Shown one piece after another: positions 1 through 9,389 of a DNA stretch of 64,000 nucleotides. The notes under the pieces were generated by a model, which saw only the letters and a list, made by a program, of their open reading frames with translations, ran no database searches and was not told where the DNA came from. Source of the stretch: Urophycis tenuis (taxonomy: Eukaryota > Chordata > Actinopteri > Gadiformes > Phycidae). The DNA lies in contig JAXIVH010000038.1 of NCBI GenBank assembly GCA_036785325.1, forward strand, positions 141,501 through 205,500. Reading direction: 5' to 3'. Position 1 is the stretch's first letter. Each line of letters begins with the position of its first letter. Made by a program: the position numbers and the translations under genes.

Positions 1-499
1 ACGGCATGATCCCACATCGCTGTGAAGGGACGGCGTTAACCAGGTGGGCGTGCAACCCCTCGAGAGAGTTGCTGCCTCACCGGCACTTGTACTTGTTCAG
101 CCGGATGCAGTTCTTCACAACCACCTTCACAGAGACATACAGCTGTATGCCAGGGGGGTCCTGTAACACACAACCTATTGCAAGGTCCTCATTTATGCTG
201 GTGTCATTTTGAAATGTTACCATATACAAGTTTGAATGGTTTTGACACACGATGACTGCAGAGACAGCTGCAGGATGGCCCACGAAGCAGGACGGAGGGG
301 GCCTGTGGCTGTGCGGGGAGGACCAGCGGTATGGGTGCTGCCGACACAGGGGGCGGGCGGGCCACAGGCTGACGCAGCAGGAGGCCTCGGCTGGAGGCGG
401 GTGGGCGCAGGAGGCTTCGGCCGGGTGGAGGACGACAACGCAGTGGGCTGAACGGGCCGGTTGGTGGGAGTCACAGGCTCTGGCTCATCAACAAATAAC
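1..499 (-). pseudogene. Exon-like segment of W copy 1, partial
   Basis: This is the minus-strand candidate exon described in full at 51142-51645, here missing its last few bases and its splice donor because the window starts inside it. The 3' splice site (TATATTTCCAG) lies just above 499. The frame encoding the GSNSLEGLHAHL-like stretch is open to the window edge. Confidence 0.5.
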
Positions 500-669
500 C
501 TGGAAATATAAAATACACACGTGATCAGTATTGATATTGATATCTTTTATAAGAACACTGTTCATACCGTTTACACTTTTTATACAACTGTTTATACAAT
601 GTCCATACTGTTTATTTATTAATGTTTATCACTGAAAAATAAAGGTGACTTGGTATGACTTGTGTGCTA
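1..669. repeat. W module copy 1 (5' part outside window)
   Basis: First of eight copies of a ~0.97-kb module that sits inside a 214-bp satellite monomer. The microsatellite part lies left of the window. What remains is the exon-like segment (1-499, minus strand) and an AT-rich tail with AATAAA near 640. The downstream half of the split satellite monomer starts at about 670 with a pyrimidine tract and CAG. The copy matches the later W copies by eye over its whole length. Confidence 0.9.
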
Positions 670-1097
670 TTTTCTTTCCACAGCCAACAGAACACACATG
701 AATCAGCTTATTATTTCGACGACCCATGGGCAAATATAGTCATGCCATACGTCGTTGGAAAGCTTAGATTTCCCCGTTTAAAATGAGCCCATCTCCGAGC
801 AATTTGGTTGCTCACAGACAAATCTGCGTGAGGTTGACTGAAGTCTACACAGCAGCTAAAGACATACCTTCAACGTTTCAATTAACATCAATCTTTCCTT
901 ACAGAACACAAATGAATTAGCTTAGTATTTCAACGACCCTTTAGTGAATATAGTCTTGCCATACGCCGTTGGAAAGCTTAGATTTCCCCGCTTAAAATGA
1001 GCCCATCCGCGAGCAGTCTGGTTGATCACAGACTAAACTGCATCAGGTTGACTGAAGTCTACCCAGCAGCTAAAAACATACCTTCAACTTTTCAATT
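670..1097. repeat. 214-bp satellite, 2 monomers between W1 and W2
   Basis: Two monomers of the satellite that dominates the right third of the window, recognised by AAGCTTAGATTTCCCC, GCAGCTAAAAACATACC and CTTTCCTTACAG at 214-bp spacing. The first is the divergent half-monomer that always follows W (CATGCCATACGTCG rather than CTTGCCATACGCCG). The block ends where W2 begins, after TTTTCAATT. Confidence 0.93.
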
Positions 1098-1282
1098 CAC
1101 GCGTTTTTTTTGTAATACGTGTAGCTATGATAAAGGACACATGTTTTGGCCTGTTTTATTATTCATAGTTGGCTTAACAGTAATAGAATATTATTATATG
1201 CTATAAGTGACCAGACGTCCGAGATCAAAACTGGGAGCATAATCCCCGAGAAGGGGGAAAAAAAGGGTCAGCTATGTTTAAG

Positions 1283-1343
1283 TATATATATATATGTGTG
1301 TGTATATATGCGAGTGTGTGTGTGTGTGTATATATGCGCGCGC

Positions 1344-1387
<44 letters not shown>
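1283..1387. repeat. TA/TG/CG microsatellite in W2
   Basis: Alternating purine-pyrimidine run: (TA)n, short TG and TATATG interruptions, (GC)n, then a long (TG)n. The equivalent tract differs in length and interruptions in every W copy (44376-44477, 47061-47177, 51044-51128, 53713-53827, 57268-57358, 59725-59825), so it mutates faster than its surroundings. The tract has Z-DNA-forming potential. Confidence 0.97.
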
Positions 1388-1390
<3 letters not shown>

Positions 1391-1525
1391 AATCACTTAC
1401 TTGGAACGGCATGATCCCATATCGCTGTGAAGGGATGGCGTTAACCAGGTGGGCGTGCAACCCCTCGAGAGAGTTGCTGCCTCGCCGGCACTTGTACTTG
1501 TTCAGCCGGATACAGTTCTTCACAA

Positions 1526-1564
1526 GATACAAGATACAAGATACAAGATACAAGAAGGTTTATT
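1526..1564 (-). other. LINE 3' tail and polyadenylation signal
   Basis: Four tandem GATACAA heptamers followed by the complement of AATAAA. On the element strand this reads AATAAA, a short spacer, then (TTGTATC)4. Short tandem repeats of this kind replace poly(A) at the 3' ends of L2/CR1-type elements. Confidence 0.85.
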
Positions 1565-1953
1565 GTCATCACATCGTAAGACATGACGAAATTACAGCAG
1601 CTACCACCATAATAGTGCATTCAAATTTTTGTTTTTAAAACAAAACAAAAAAATGGAGATGGCTAGAAAGGAGAAGTTAACTTAAGAGGCCATAAAAATA
1701 GTTATATGGCCCACACATACTGAAAACAATGTACACACATACGGAATGACGGTGATAATGATAATTAACGGAATGAAATGACATGAGGTTGTTGGAGTGA
1801 ATATAGGGTAAAAAAGATAAAAATAGAAAAACAAAAACAAAAACAAAAGGGACCTGAGGATAAATATAAAGTGTATAAAGTGATGAATATAAAGTGATGA
1901 AATATAAAGTGATAAAATGACAATGAAATGACAATGAAAAGTGACAGTGCTTG

Positions 1954-4751
1954 CTATTTTGAGGGTAAGGTATGAAGGTGAGGTGCAGAGTTCAGTAACC
2001 TCGTGGCCCAGGGATAGAAGCTATTCTTCAGTCTGTTTGTTCTGGACCTGAGGGACCTGAGTCTCTGCCCTGATGGCAACAGATTGAACAGATGATGTCC
2101 GGGGTGTGAGGGGTCCTTTATTATTTTAGCGGCTCTGCTGATGCCGCGGGAGCTGGTAATGTTCTCCAGGGTGGGAAGAGGACAGCCGATGATTTTTTCT
2201 GCAGACCTGGTGACCCTCTGCAACGCTTTCCTGTCTGCAGCAGAGCAGGCAGTGAACCAGATGGTCGTGCAGTACAGCAGCACCGGCTCGATGGTGGCCC
2301 GGTAGAAGGACACCAGCAGTTTCTCTTCTAGTTGGTTCCTCCGCAGCACCCGGAGGAAGTGGAGTCTCTGCTGGGCCTTCTTGATGGCGGCCGTCGTATT
2401 GACCGACCAGGTCAGGTCCTCTGTGATGTAGGTCCCCAGGAATTTGAAGGAGGCCACTATCTCCACGCCTACACCGTTGATTAGCAGCGGTGCGTGGTCC
2501 CCTCTCTGCCTCCTGAAGTCAATTACCAGCTCTTTGGTCTTGTTGGTGTTCAGCAACAGGTTGTTCCTGTCGCACCACTCTGCCAGCTCCTGTACTTCCT
2601 CTCTGTAGGCTGTTTCATCGCCCCCCGTGATCAGGCCCACCAACGTGGTGTCGTCGGCGAACTTGATGATGGAGTTCGAGGGGTGAGTGGGGGAACAGTC
2701 GTACGTGTAGAGAGTATACAGGAGGGGGCTCAGTACACATCCCTGGGGGGAACCGGTGCTGAGAGACAGGGCGGAGGAGCAGAGCGAACCCAGCTTCACA
2801 ACCTGTGGCCGGTTGGTGAGGAAGTCCTTAATCCATGAGCACATGGAAGGCGGAAAATCCAGGGCTGCCAGTTTCGTGGCCAGGATGTCAGGGCTGATGG
2901 TGTTGAACGCCGAACTGTAGTCGACGAACAGCATCCTGACATATGTTCCAGGCACGTCCAGGTGTTGGAGAGCTGTATGGAGGGCGGTGGCAATGGCATC
3001 CTCCGTGGACCGGTTCTTTTTATAAGCAAACTGATGAGGGTCGATGTTATGGGGGAGGTGGGCTTTCAGGTGGTGGAGAACAAGCCTTTCAAAGCACTTC
3101 ATGACTACAGAAGTCAGTGCAACTGGTCTGTAGTCATTGAGGTCTGTGATGGCTGTTTTCTTCGCCACCGGGATGATGGTGGCTGCTTTCAGGCAGGACG
3201 GGACTACTGCCTGACGTAGGGATGAGTTGAATATCCCAGTCAGGACACCAGCCAGTTGGTCAGCACAGGCCCGGAGCACTTTACCCAGGACACCATCCGG
3301 ACCAGCAGCTTTCCTGGGGTTTATGGATTTGAGTGCCCGCCTCACCTGATGCTCTTGGAGAGTGAGAGTTGCGGGGCTGTGTGATTGGTAGGGCACCGGG
3401 GATGTGGATGTGGTTGGTCTGGTAGCCTCAAAGCGGGCGAAGAAGTGGTTCAACTCCTCCACCAGTGAGGCCTCGGTGTTAATGGCAGCAGACACCTTCC
3501 CCTTGTAGTTGGTGATGTGCTGGATGCCTTGCCAGACCCTCCGGGAGTCGTTGTCCTCCAGGTACGACTCCACTCTCCTTCTGTACTCCGTTTTTGCGGC
3601 TTTGATACCGCGCCTGAGGTCCGATCTGGCTGTACTGTACAGAGTACTGTTACCTGAGTGGAAGGCGGAGTTGCGAGCCCTCAGGAGTGACGTTACAACT
3701 GCGTTCATCCAGGGTTTTTTATTAGGAAACACCCGGATTCGCCTCACCACAGTAACAGTGTCTGTGCAGTGTTTGATGTAGGACAGCACCGCATCAGTGC
3801 GTTCGTGTATATCCAGGTGATCGAATATTGACCAATCTGTGCTCTGGAAACAGTCTTGCAGCTGGATGAGTGCGCCCTCTGGCCATGTTGTGATTCTCTT
3901 TGTCTCAGGCTTGTTTTTCCTCCTGAGTGTAGTGAAAGACGGAGCAAGGAACAAAGAGAGGTGATCTGAGGTGTCCAGGTGGGGGAAGGGGACAGCCTTG
4001 TATGCCTGCTTCAGGTTGGAGTAGACATGGTCCAAAGTATTGTCCCCCCTTGTAGGACATTGTACATATTGCACAAATCTTGGAAGGACAGATTTGAGGC
4101 ATGCTTTATTGAAATCCCCAGCTACAATAAAAAGACCTTCTGGGTGGGCTATCATGTGTTTGTTGATGGTGTCATACAGCAGCGACAGGGCTACGCTTAC
4201 GTTAGCATCTGGTGGAATGTATACTGCTGTAATCACCACCACAGTGATTTCTCTGGGCAGATAAAACGGTCTACACACGATGGAGATGGCTTCAATGTTC
4301 GGGCAGCAGTGGGTGAAACTGATTCTGCTGTTTGAGCACCATTTATTGTGTGTATAGACACACAGACCCCCACCTCTGCTTTTACCGGAGTCTGTGTTGC
4401 GGTCGTAGCGGTGCAGGCTGCGGGTTGTTAGCTGGACGGCCGCGTCGGGGATGAGCGGGTGAAGCCAGGATTCCGTTATGATAATGATGCAACAGTCCCG
4501 AATCATATTATTATAATCCAGCAGTAGTTCCAGTTCGTCTGTCTTATGTACGATGGATCTGGCGTTGGTCAGGAAGATGCTTGGGACCGGCGGTGTGTGT
4601 GGATGTTGTGCTAGCCTCGCTAGTAGGCCCGCTCTACATCCTCGTTTTTGCTTGCGGTGTCTCCGCCTGCGGCGTCGTTTGGGGGCGACAACAATCCAGG
4701 GGGATCCCGGAGCTCTGGCGATATCTTCGGGGATATTGTGGGTCCGATGAA
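1954..4751 (-). CDS. LINE ORF2: APE endonuclease + reverse transcriptase
   Basis: The polyprotein of the retrotransposon, which nicks target DNA and copies element RNA onto the nick. The uninterrupted frame runs from the stop at 1954 through 4751 and on into flanking W sequence to 4914; residues below are counted from 4914. A basic linker (RRRRRRHRKQKR, about 80-91) is followed by the endonuclease: N117-A-R, E148 in TESW, GDFN at 266-269 (4119-4108), LDH at 294-296, and the C-terminal TSDH at 315-318. The reverse transcriptase follows: NPRKAAGPDG at 532-541, FVDYSSAFN at 663-671, GSPQG at 721-725, FADD at 752-755 (2661-2650), FLGTYI at 825-830, then a basic thumb and C-terminal region to residue 986. 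All catalytic residues I can place are present, and no stop or frameshift is seen. The element's own start codon and any ORF1 are missing; the first in-frame ATG within the element lies just before the endonuclease TESW motif (M137). It is probably unable to move by itself, but looks young. Confidence 0.9.
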
Positions 4752-5130
4752 CCACCTTCACAGAGACATACAGCTGTATGCCAGGGGGGTCCTGTAACAC
4801 ACAACCTATTGCAAGGTCCTCATTTATGCTGGTGTCATTTTGAAATGTTACCATATACAAGTTTGAATGGTTTTGACACACGATGACTGCAGAGACAGCT
4901 GCAGGATGGCCCACGAAGCAGGACGGAGGGGGCCTGTGGCTGTGCGGGGAGGACCAGCGGTATGGGTGCTGCCGACACAGGGGGCGGGCGGGCCACAGGC
5001 TGATGCAGCAGGAGGCCTCGGCTGGAGGCGGGTGGGCGCAGGAGGCTTCGGCCGGGTGGAGGACGACAACGCAGTGGGCTGAACGGGCCGGTTGGTGGGA
5101 GTCACAGGCTCTGGCTCATCAACAAATAAC
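4752..5130 (-). pseudogene. Upstream part of the W2 exon-like segment, fused in frame to the LINE ORF
   Basis: This piece of the W exon lies directly upstream of the LINE on the minus strand. Its conserved-looking frame continues without a stop into the LINE ORF. Translation would give about 54 residues of W-encoded sequence (ending in YVSVKVV) followed by the LINE endonuclease and RT. An in-frame ATG (the M of NLYMVTF) is available at residue 21 of that frame. The candidate 3' splice site is just above 5130. Confidence 0.55.
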
Positions 5131-5300
5131 CTGGAAATATAAAATACACACGTGATCAGTATTGATATTGATATCTTTTATAAGAACACTGTTCATACCG
5201 TTTACACTTTTTATACAACTGTTTATACAATGTCCATACTGTTTATTTATTAATGTTTATCACTGAAAAATAAAGGTGACTTGGTATGACTTGTGTGCTA

Positions 5301-5800
5301 TTTTCTTTCCACAGCCAACAGAACACACATGAATCAGCTTATTATTTCGACGACCCATGGGCAAATATAGTCATGCCATACGTCGTTGGAAAGCTTAGAT
5401 TTCCCCGTTTAAAATGAGCCCATCTCCGAGCAATTTGGTTGCTCACAGACAAATCTGCGTCAGGTTGACTGAAGTCTACACAGCAGCTAAAGACATACCT
5501 TCAACGTTTCAATTAACATCAATCTTTCCTTACAGAACACAAATTAATTAGCTTAGTATTTCAACGACCCTTTAGTGAATATAGTCTTGCCATACGCCGT
5601 TGGAAAGCTTAGATTGCCACGATTAAAAGGAGATCATCCACGAGTCATATGCTTGCTCACAGACAAAACGGCGATAGTTTGAATGAAGTCTACCCAGCAG
5701 CTAAAAACATAGCTTCAACGTCAACGGAATCGTTTCTCTTTCTACGAAATCGATACAGCTAAATACATACCTTAACGAAAAGTTGAATTATTAACTCGCA
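5301..5800. repeat. 214-bp satellite, about 2.3 monomers, decaying rightward
   Basis: The half-monomer after W2, one good monomer, then one clearly divergent monomer from about 5610 (AGATTGCCACGATTAAAAGG in place of the usual sequence). A last fragment with CAGCTAAATACATACC lies near 5750-5775. The increasing divergence marks the left edge of the satellite array. Confidence 0.85.
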
Positions 5801-6060
5801 AAGGATGAAGATCATCAAATTCACCTTAGTCGAATCCTCCGTTGGCAGTGGACAGCAATGACCGTGACTACGTATGAGTCGTAAAAACATTAGGTGACGT
5901 ATTCCGATCCTCGCTCAGCGATTGGTCCGTTGAGCGCCGAGCTCTGCTCAGCATCGCTCCGCCATTGGCCGGTCGCTGCTCAACTCTGCTCAGCTTTGGT
6001 CAACCATTGGTCGGTTAGCGTGAGCTTAGGGACTTGGCGGAGAGTTTGCCTGAAGAAGGC
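5800..6060 (+). promoter_or_regulatory. CCAAT-rich candidate promoter region with 43-bp repeats
   Basis: Three inverted CCAAT boxes (ATTGG) at 5921, 5964 and 6006 lie 43 and 42 bp apart. Each is preceded by a GCTCAGC-like or CTCTGCTCAG segment, so they form a short decayed tandem repeat. A CRE-like TGACGTA sits at 5895-5901. Regular inverted CCAAT boxes are typical NF-Y targets in vertebrate promoters. No convincing gene follows: the open frame downstream lacks an ATG and runs through a C17 tract. The promoter role is inference. Confidence 0.4.
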
Positions 6061-6066
6061 GAACGA

Positions 6067-6083
6067 CCCCCCCCCCCCCCCCC
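6067..6083. repeat. Homopolymer C17
   Basis: Seventeen consecutive C residues, followed by AAGTCCC. The true length may be uncertain in an assembly. A shorter C tract (about 7-10) also occurs at the start of block A in every macrosatellite unit and varies between copies. Confidence 0.95.
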
Positions 6084-6144
6084 AAGTCCCTATTGCGCAA
6101 CCCTGGGATCGACCAAAAAGGATCGGGGAGGATCAAAAGGGATG

Positions 6145-6158
6145 GCTCCATCTGGTGG
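6145..6158 (-). promoter_or_regulatory. CTCF-like motif left of the telomere-like arrays
   Basis: The minus strand reads CCACCAGATGGAGC, matching 13 of 14 positions of the CTCF core CCASYAGRKGGCRS. Related motifs recur twice in each macrosatellite D block. This is sequence similarity only. Confidence 0.35.
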
Positions 6159-6159
6159 C

Positions 6160-6404
6160 CACCGGTGGGAGGTTTTATTTCCAGAAATTTCCAAAAATGT
6201 CATTGTGAGGGACCGACTTGATCACCCCACGTATTGGGATGTGGACTCTCTGGCCTGGACCGTGTAGACAAACACGAGGGGTGGCAATGCCGTTGAAAAG
6301 TAGTGGGGCTTTATTGTCTTCACCACAACTTGCAAAATAACAAAACAAACATAAATCCAAAATCCTAAATAATACTAAATGGCAAAACTAGCCATTTTAT
6401 GGTC
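6160..6404. other. Unassigned sequence with a minus-strand poly(A)-signal-like end
   Basis: No gene is recognised. On the minus strand, AATAAA (complement at 6310-6315) lies in a context resembling the 3' end of a transcript or retroelement, with an A/T-rich stretch at 6330-6400. The rest looks unique within the window. Confidence 0.4.
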
Positions 6405-6645
6405 AGGGTTTGGGCTTAAGGGTGGGGTTGGGGAACCAAATTAGGCTTAGATAGAGGGGTTAGGGTTAGGGCCACAAATTGGGCTAGGCTTAAGAATTAG
6501 GTTTAGGATTAGGGGCCCAAATTGGGTTAGGTTTAGGTATAGGGGCAAAATTGGGTTAGGTTTAGGGATGATTAGAGACCAAATTGGGTTTAGGTTTAGG
6601 GCTAGGGCCAAATTGGGTTAGGGTTAGGGCTGGGGAACAAATTGG
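6405..6645 (+). repeat. Degenerate telomere-like repeat with an AAATTGGG sub-unit
   Basis: TTAGGG-like hexamers (TTTAGG, CTTAAG, TTAGGG) are interspersed with seven copies of an AAATTGGG-type core near 6436, 6472, 6516, 6546, 6579, 6607 and 6637, spaced 28-44 bp. Similarity to pure TTAGGG rises steadily to the right. Confidence 0.85.
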
Positions 6646-6649
6646 GTTA

Positions 6650-6688
<39 letters not shown>

Positions 6689-6790
6689 GGTTAGGGGTTA
6701 GGGTTAGGGTTAGGGTTAGGGGTTAGGGTTAGGGTTAGGGGTTAGGGGTTAGGGTTAGGGTTAGGGTTAGGGGTTAGGGTTAGGGTTAGG
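6646..6790 (+). repeat. Near-perfect (TTAGGG)n interstitial telomeric sequence
   Basis: About two dozen TTAGGG repeats with occasional TTAGGGG and one TTTAGGG. This is the purest telomeric repeat in the window, G-rich strand on plus. It runs directly into the first macrosatellite unit at about 6791. Confidence 0.95.
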
Positions 6791-7392
6791 TTCATTTTAA
6801 GTTATCTCGATGATCCCCCCCACCTCATCCAACGACTGGGTAGTTGAATGGGGGATCAAAGGCAGTTGCGCACGCCAATATCTAGTCATCCGCAGCTCTC
6901 TTTTCCCATATTACTAAGAATGAAGTAAAATGAAATGGTTATCTGTCTTGTTGTGATATAACCGCTGATTTGAAGATATAGACTTGATGGTTTTCTTTGT
7001 AACCAAGAATGGAGTAAATGGGATGGTTGTTTGTCTTTTTGTGATATAACCGCTGATTTTGGAATATGGACTTGTTTTTCTTTTCCCAAAGGTTTTCTTT
7101 GTTCCAAGATGAAGGTCAATCTGGTTTGATTGAAAATACTTCAATGCATTGGTATATTTATTTATTTGAATAAAGAGGAGTCACAGCTGGAGTGAGACTT
7201 TTCTTTTCCATTTCTATTTTAGTATAAACGTGCTATCGAAATATTAGGACACGTCATCAGTAGTGGACCCTGGGATCATAGGGTGTTTCTGGCCATTGTC
7301 ACTATACACCCTCACCCAAGGGAGGCCCCCCCGAGAGTGATCAATTCTCAAGGTGTGTCGGTTCCGAAATGGAATTGGTATTGGGTTTAAAC

Positions 7393-7449
7393 AATTTTGC
7401 AATTTCCCAGCTTGGGATTAATAAAGTATTTTCTATTCTATTCTATTCC
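7393..7449 (+). mobile_element. Very short LINE 3' tail insertion with an empty site in sister units
   Basis: A 57-bp fragment: GCAATTTCCCAGCTTGGGA, then AATAAAGTATTT and three TTCTA-type repeats, flanked by AAAC on both sides (7389-7392 and 7450-7453). Other units have an uninterrupted GGGTTTAA(A/G)CTTTTTTAGG here, so this is an extreme 5'-truncated retrotransposition with a 4-bp target duplication. Confidence 0.75.
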
Positions 7450-8055
7450 AAACTTTTTTAGGAGTGCTCATTTGTCGAGGTAACCTCGAGGTAAGTAAAG
7501 GTAAGTAAAACACTTTTTAGGATACATTGTTTTAGTTATGGAGAACAAGAAGGGGGGCACATACTTACCTCCTGACCAGCACAAACCAGTTGTTAACACC
7601 GCTAGGTAGCCCTGGTTTGGCCAATCAGGGTCGGAGCTTGGTTCTTGTCCTCTGTTGGGTCCAGATGAACTAATAGGAAAACGGGGGTACGAAGGACCGA
7701 GGCCAGCCGTGACAAAACACTGCCTCCACGGTCCCCCAATGCAGCTGTCTTCAGCGATGGGTGTCCAGACCTAGGAAAGACCAAGACCAGCCCCGTCCAG
7801 CGGTGCCTTCCCAGTCGGTCCCAGGGTAGGAAAGGCCAAGGCCAGCCGCGACTAAGCACTGCCTCCCTGGCCCCTCCAGGACCCCATGCCGAACAGCCTG
7901 TTAAAAACAATTCCTGTGCCCCATACACCGCGCGACTACAGAGATTGTGTAGGAAGTTGACCTTAGAGAAGACTCAATGGCTTACTTTCCTCACCCAAAA
8001 CAACAATTTCTTGGGGTAGTCTATTCTCGCCGTAGGTACTTTGGTAATGGTTTTT

Positions 8056-8067
8056 TTTGCGCGCAAA
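8056..8067. promoter_or_regulatory. TTTGCGCGCAAA palindrome (E2F-like), U0 only
   Basis: A perfect 12-bp palindrome matching the E2F consensus in both orientations. It lies 8 bp from a TTTTCCGG (ETS-like) site that is kept in every unit. In U1-U13 the region reads TTTTTTTGTGAAAAG instead. Function is unknown. Confidence 0.35.
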
Positions 8068-8121
8068 GTTTTCCGGTTGAAATGCATAATGGGGAATTGG
8101 CTTGTTCCTCCAATACGCCAA

Positions 8122-8760
8122 GTGTAGGTTAGGGTTAGGTTTAGGGGTTAGGGTTAAGGTTAGGGCTGAGGTTAGGGTTAGGTTTAAGGTTAGGGTTGAG
8201 GTTAGGGTTGGGGTTATGGCTGAGGTTAAGGTTAGGGTTGAGGTTAGGGTTAGTGTTATGGATAAGGTTAGGGTTAAGTGTTAGGGCCAAGGTTAGGGTG
8301 AATGTCAGGGCTAAGGTTGGGGCCAAGGTTAGGGTTGAGATAGGGTTAGGGGTTAGGGGGTTAGGGGTTAGGTTTAGGGATTAGGGTCTGGGTTAGGGTT
8401 AGGGCCAAGGTCAGGGTTGAGGTTAGGGTTAAGGTTAGGGTTAGGGCTAGGGCTTAGGGTTAGGGTTAAGGTTAGGGTTAGGGCTAAGGTTAGGGTTGGG
8501 GCTAAGGCTAGGTTTAAGGTTAGGGTTAGGGTTGGGGCTAAGGTTAGGGCTAAGGTTAGGGCCAAGGTAAGGGTTAATGTCAGGGCTAAGGTTGGGGCCA
8601 AGGTTAGGGTTGAGTTAGGGTTAGGGCTAAGGTTAGGTCTATGGTTAGGGTTGGGTTAGGGTTAAGGCCAAGGTAAGGGTTAGTGTCCGGGCTAAGGTTG
8701 GTGTCAAGGTTAACGTTGAGTTAGGGTTAGGGCTAAGGTTAGGCCTATGGTTAGGGTTGG
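8122..8760 (+). repeat. Block C of U0: degenerate TTAGGG-hexamer array
   Basis: About 640 bp of TTAGGG mixed with TTAAGG, CTAAGG, CTGAGG, CCAAGG and similar hexamers. It ends GGTTAGGGTTGGG and passes straight into block A of the next unit, the junction also seen in U10 and U12. Confidence 0.95.
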
Positions 8761-9163
8761 GTTCGTTAGAGTTATCTCGATGACCCCCCCCACCTCATCC
8801 AACGACTCGGTAGTTGAATAGGGGATCAAAGGCAGTTGCACTCGCCAATATCTAGTCATCCGCAGCTCTCTTTTCCCATATTACCAAGAATGAAGTAAAA
8901 CGAAATGGTTATCTGTCTTGTTGTGATATAACCGCTGATTTGGAGATATAGACTTGTTTTTCCTTTTCCCAAAGGTTTTCTTTGTTCCAAGATGGAGGTC
9001 AATCTAGTTTGATTGAAGGTACTTCCAATGCATTGGTATATTTACTTATTTGAATAAAGACGAGTCACAGCTGGAGTGAGACTTTTCTTTTCCATTTCTA
9101 TTTTAGTATAAACGTGCTATCGAAATATTAGGACACGTCATCAGTAGTGGACCCTGGGATCAT

Positions 9164-9196
9164 AGGGTGTTTCTGGCCATTGTCACTATACACCCT
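9164..9196. other. Inverted repeat in block A
   Basis: AGGGTGT (9164-9170) and ACACCCT (9190-9196) form a perfect 7-bp stem with a 19-nt loop. It recurs in every unit, including U0. No function is assigned. Confidence 0.6.
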
Positions 9197-9310
9197 CACC
9201 CAAGGGAGGCCCCCCCGAGAGTGATCAATTCTCAAGGTGTGTCGTTTCCGAAATGGAATTGGTATTGGGTTTAAGCTTTTTTAGGAGTGATCATTTGTTG
9301 AGGTAACGTC

Positions 9311-9330
9311 GAGGTAAGTAAAGGTAAGTA
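9311..9330 (+). other. Tandem consensus 5' splice donors, plus strand
   Basis: GAG|GTAAGTA and AAG|GTAAGTA stand 10 bp apart in block B, and both match the U1 snRNA-complementary donor consensus. They are present in every unit including U0. No spliced transcript can be shown from sequence alone. Confidence 0.4.
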
Positions 9331-9380
9331 AAACACTTTTTAGGATACATTGTTTTGGTTATGGAGAGGAGGGGGCACAT

Positions 9381-9389
9381 ACTTACCCC
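9381..9389 (-). other. Consensus 5' splice donor, minus strand
   Basis: On the minus strand the sequence reads GGG|GTAAGTATG (in U0, GAG|GTAAGTATG). It lies just downstream of a 108-codon open stretch (9420-9743) and ~500 bp downstream of the ZNF143-like site. This would suit the end of a first exon of a minus-strand transcript. Confidence 0.4.

Larger units (their letters stand above)
1526..4751 (-). mobile_element. L2/CR1-group LINE, 5'-truncated but with intact endonuclease and RT
   Basis: A minus-strand non-LTR retrotransposon of about 3.2 kb. Its 3' end is at 1526, with four GATACAA units (1526-1553, seen as TTGTATC on the element strand) in place of a poly(A) tail, preceded by AATAAA (complement at 1559-1564). 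A ~430-bp 3' UTR precedes a long open frame with an APE-type endonuclease and a reverse transcriptase, and no RNase H domain is visible. This layout and tail type fit fish L2-like elements of the Jockey/CR1 group; the clade is from memory and the rest is read directly. The 5' end joins the W exon at about 4751 without a promoter or ORF1, so the copy is 5'-truncated. Flanks show at most a 2-bp AA target duplication. Confidence 0.93.
1098..5300. repeat. W module copy 2, interrupted by a LINE
   Basis: A complete W copy: an AT-rich left part (1098-1282), a TA/TG microsatellite, the exon-like segment in two pieces (1401-1525 and 4752-5130) and an AT-rich right part to 5300. Removing 1526-4751 restores a 504-bp exon-like segment, the same length as in the uninterrupted copies. 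The insertion is therefore younger than the W amplification. Confidence 0.92.
6791..8760. repeat. Macrosatellite unit U0 (divergent, no D block)
   Basis: The leftmost and most divergent unit. Block A starts near 6791 (TTATCTCGATGA and a C tract). It has an extra ~89-bp tandem copy (about 6913-7001 and 7002-7090) that is single in all other units. Block B runs to about 8121 and the telomere-like array from 8122 to 8760. Block D is absent. It also differs by a LINE-tail insertion (7393-7449) and a TTTGCGCGCAAA palindrome (8056-8067) that is missing elsewhere. Confidence 0.92.

Noticed and set aside
1286..1430. Small frames rich in V-C or Y-I through the microsatellite
   Set aside because: They are translations of (TG)n and (TA)n that change length between copies.
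5894..6208. 104-codon plus-strand open frame downstream of the CCAAT boxes
   Set aside because: It starts at GTG within the CRE-like site, crosses the C17 tract as polyproline and shows no domain.
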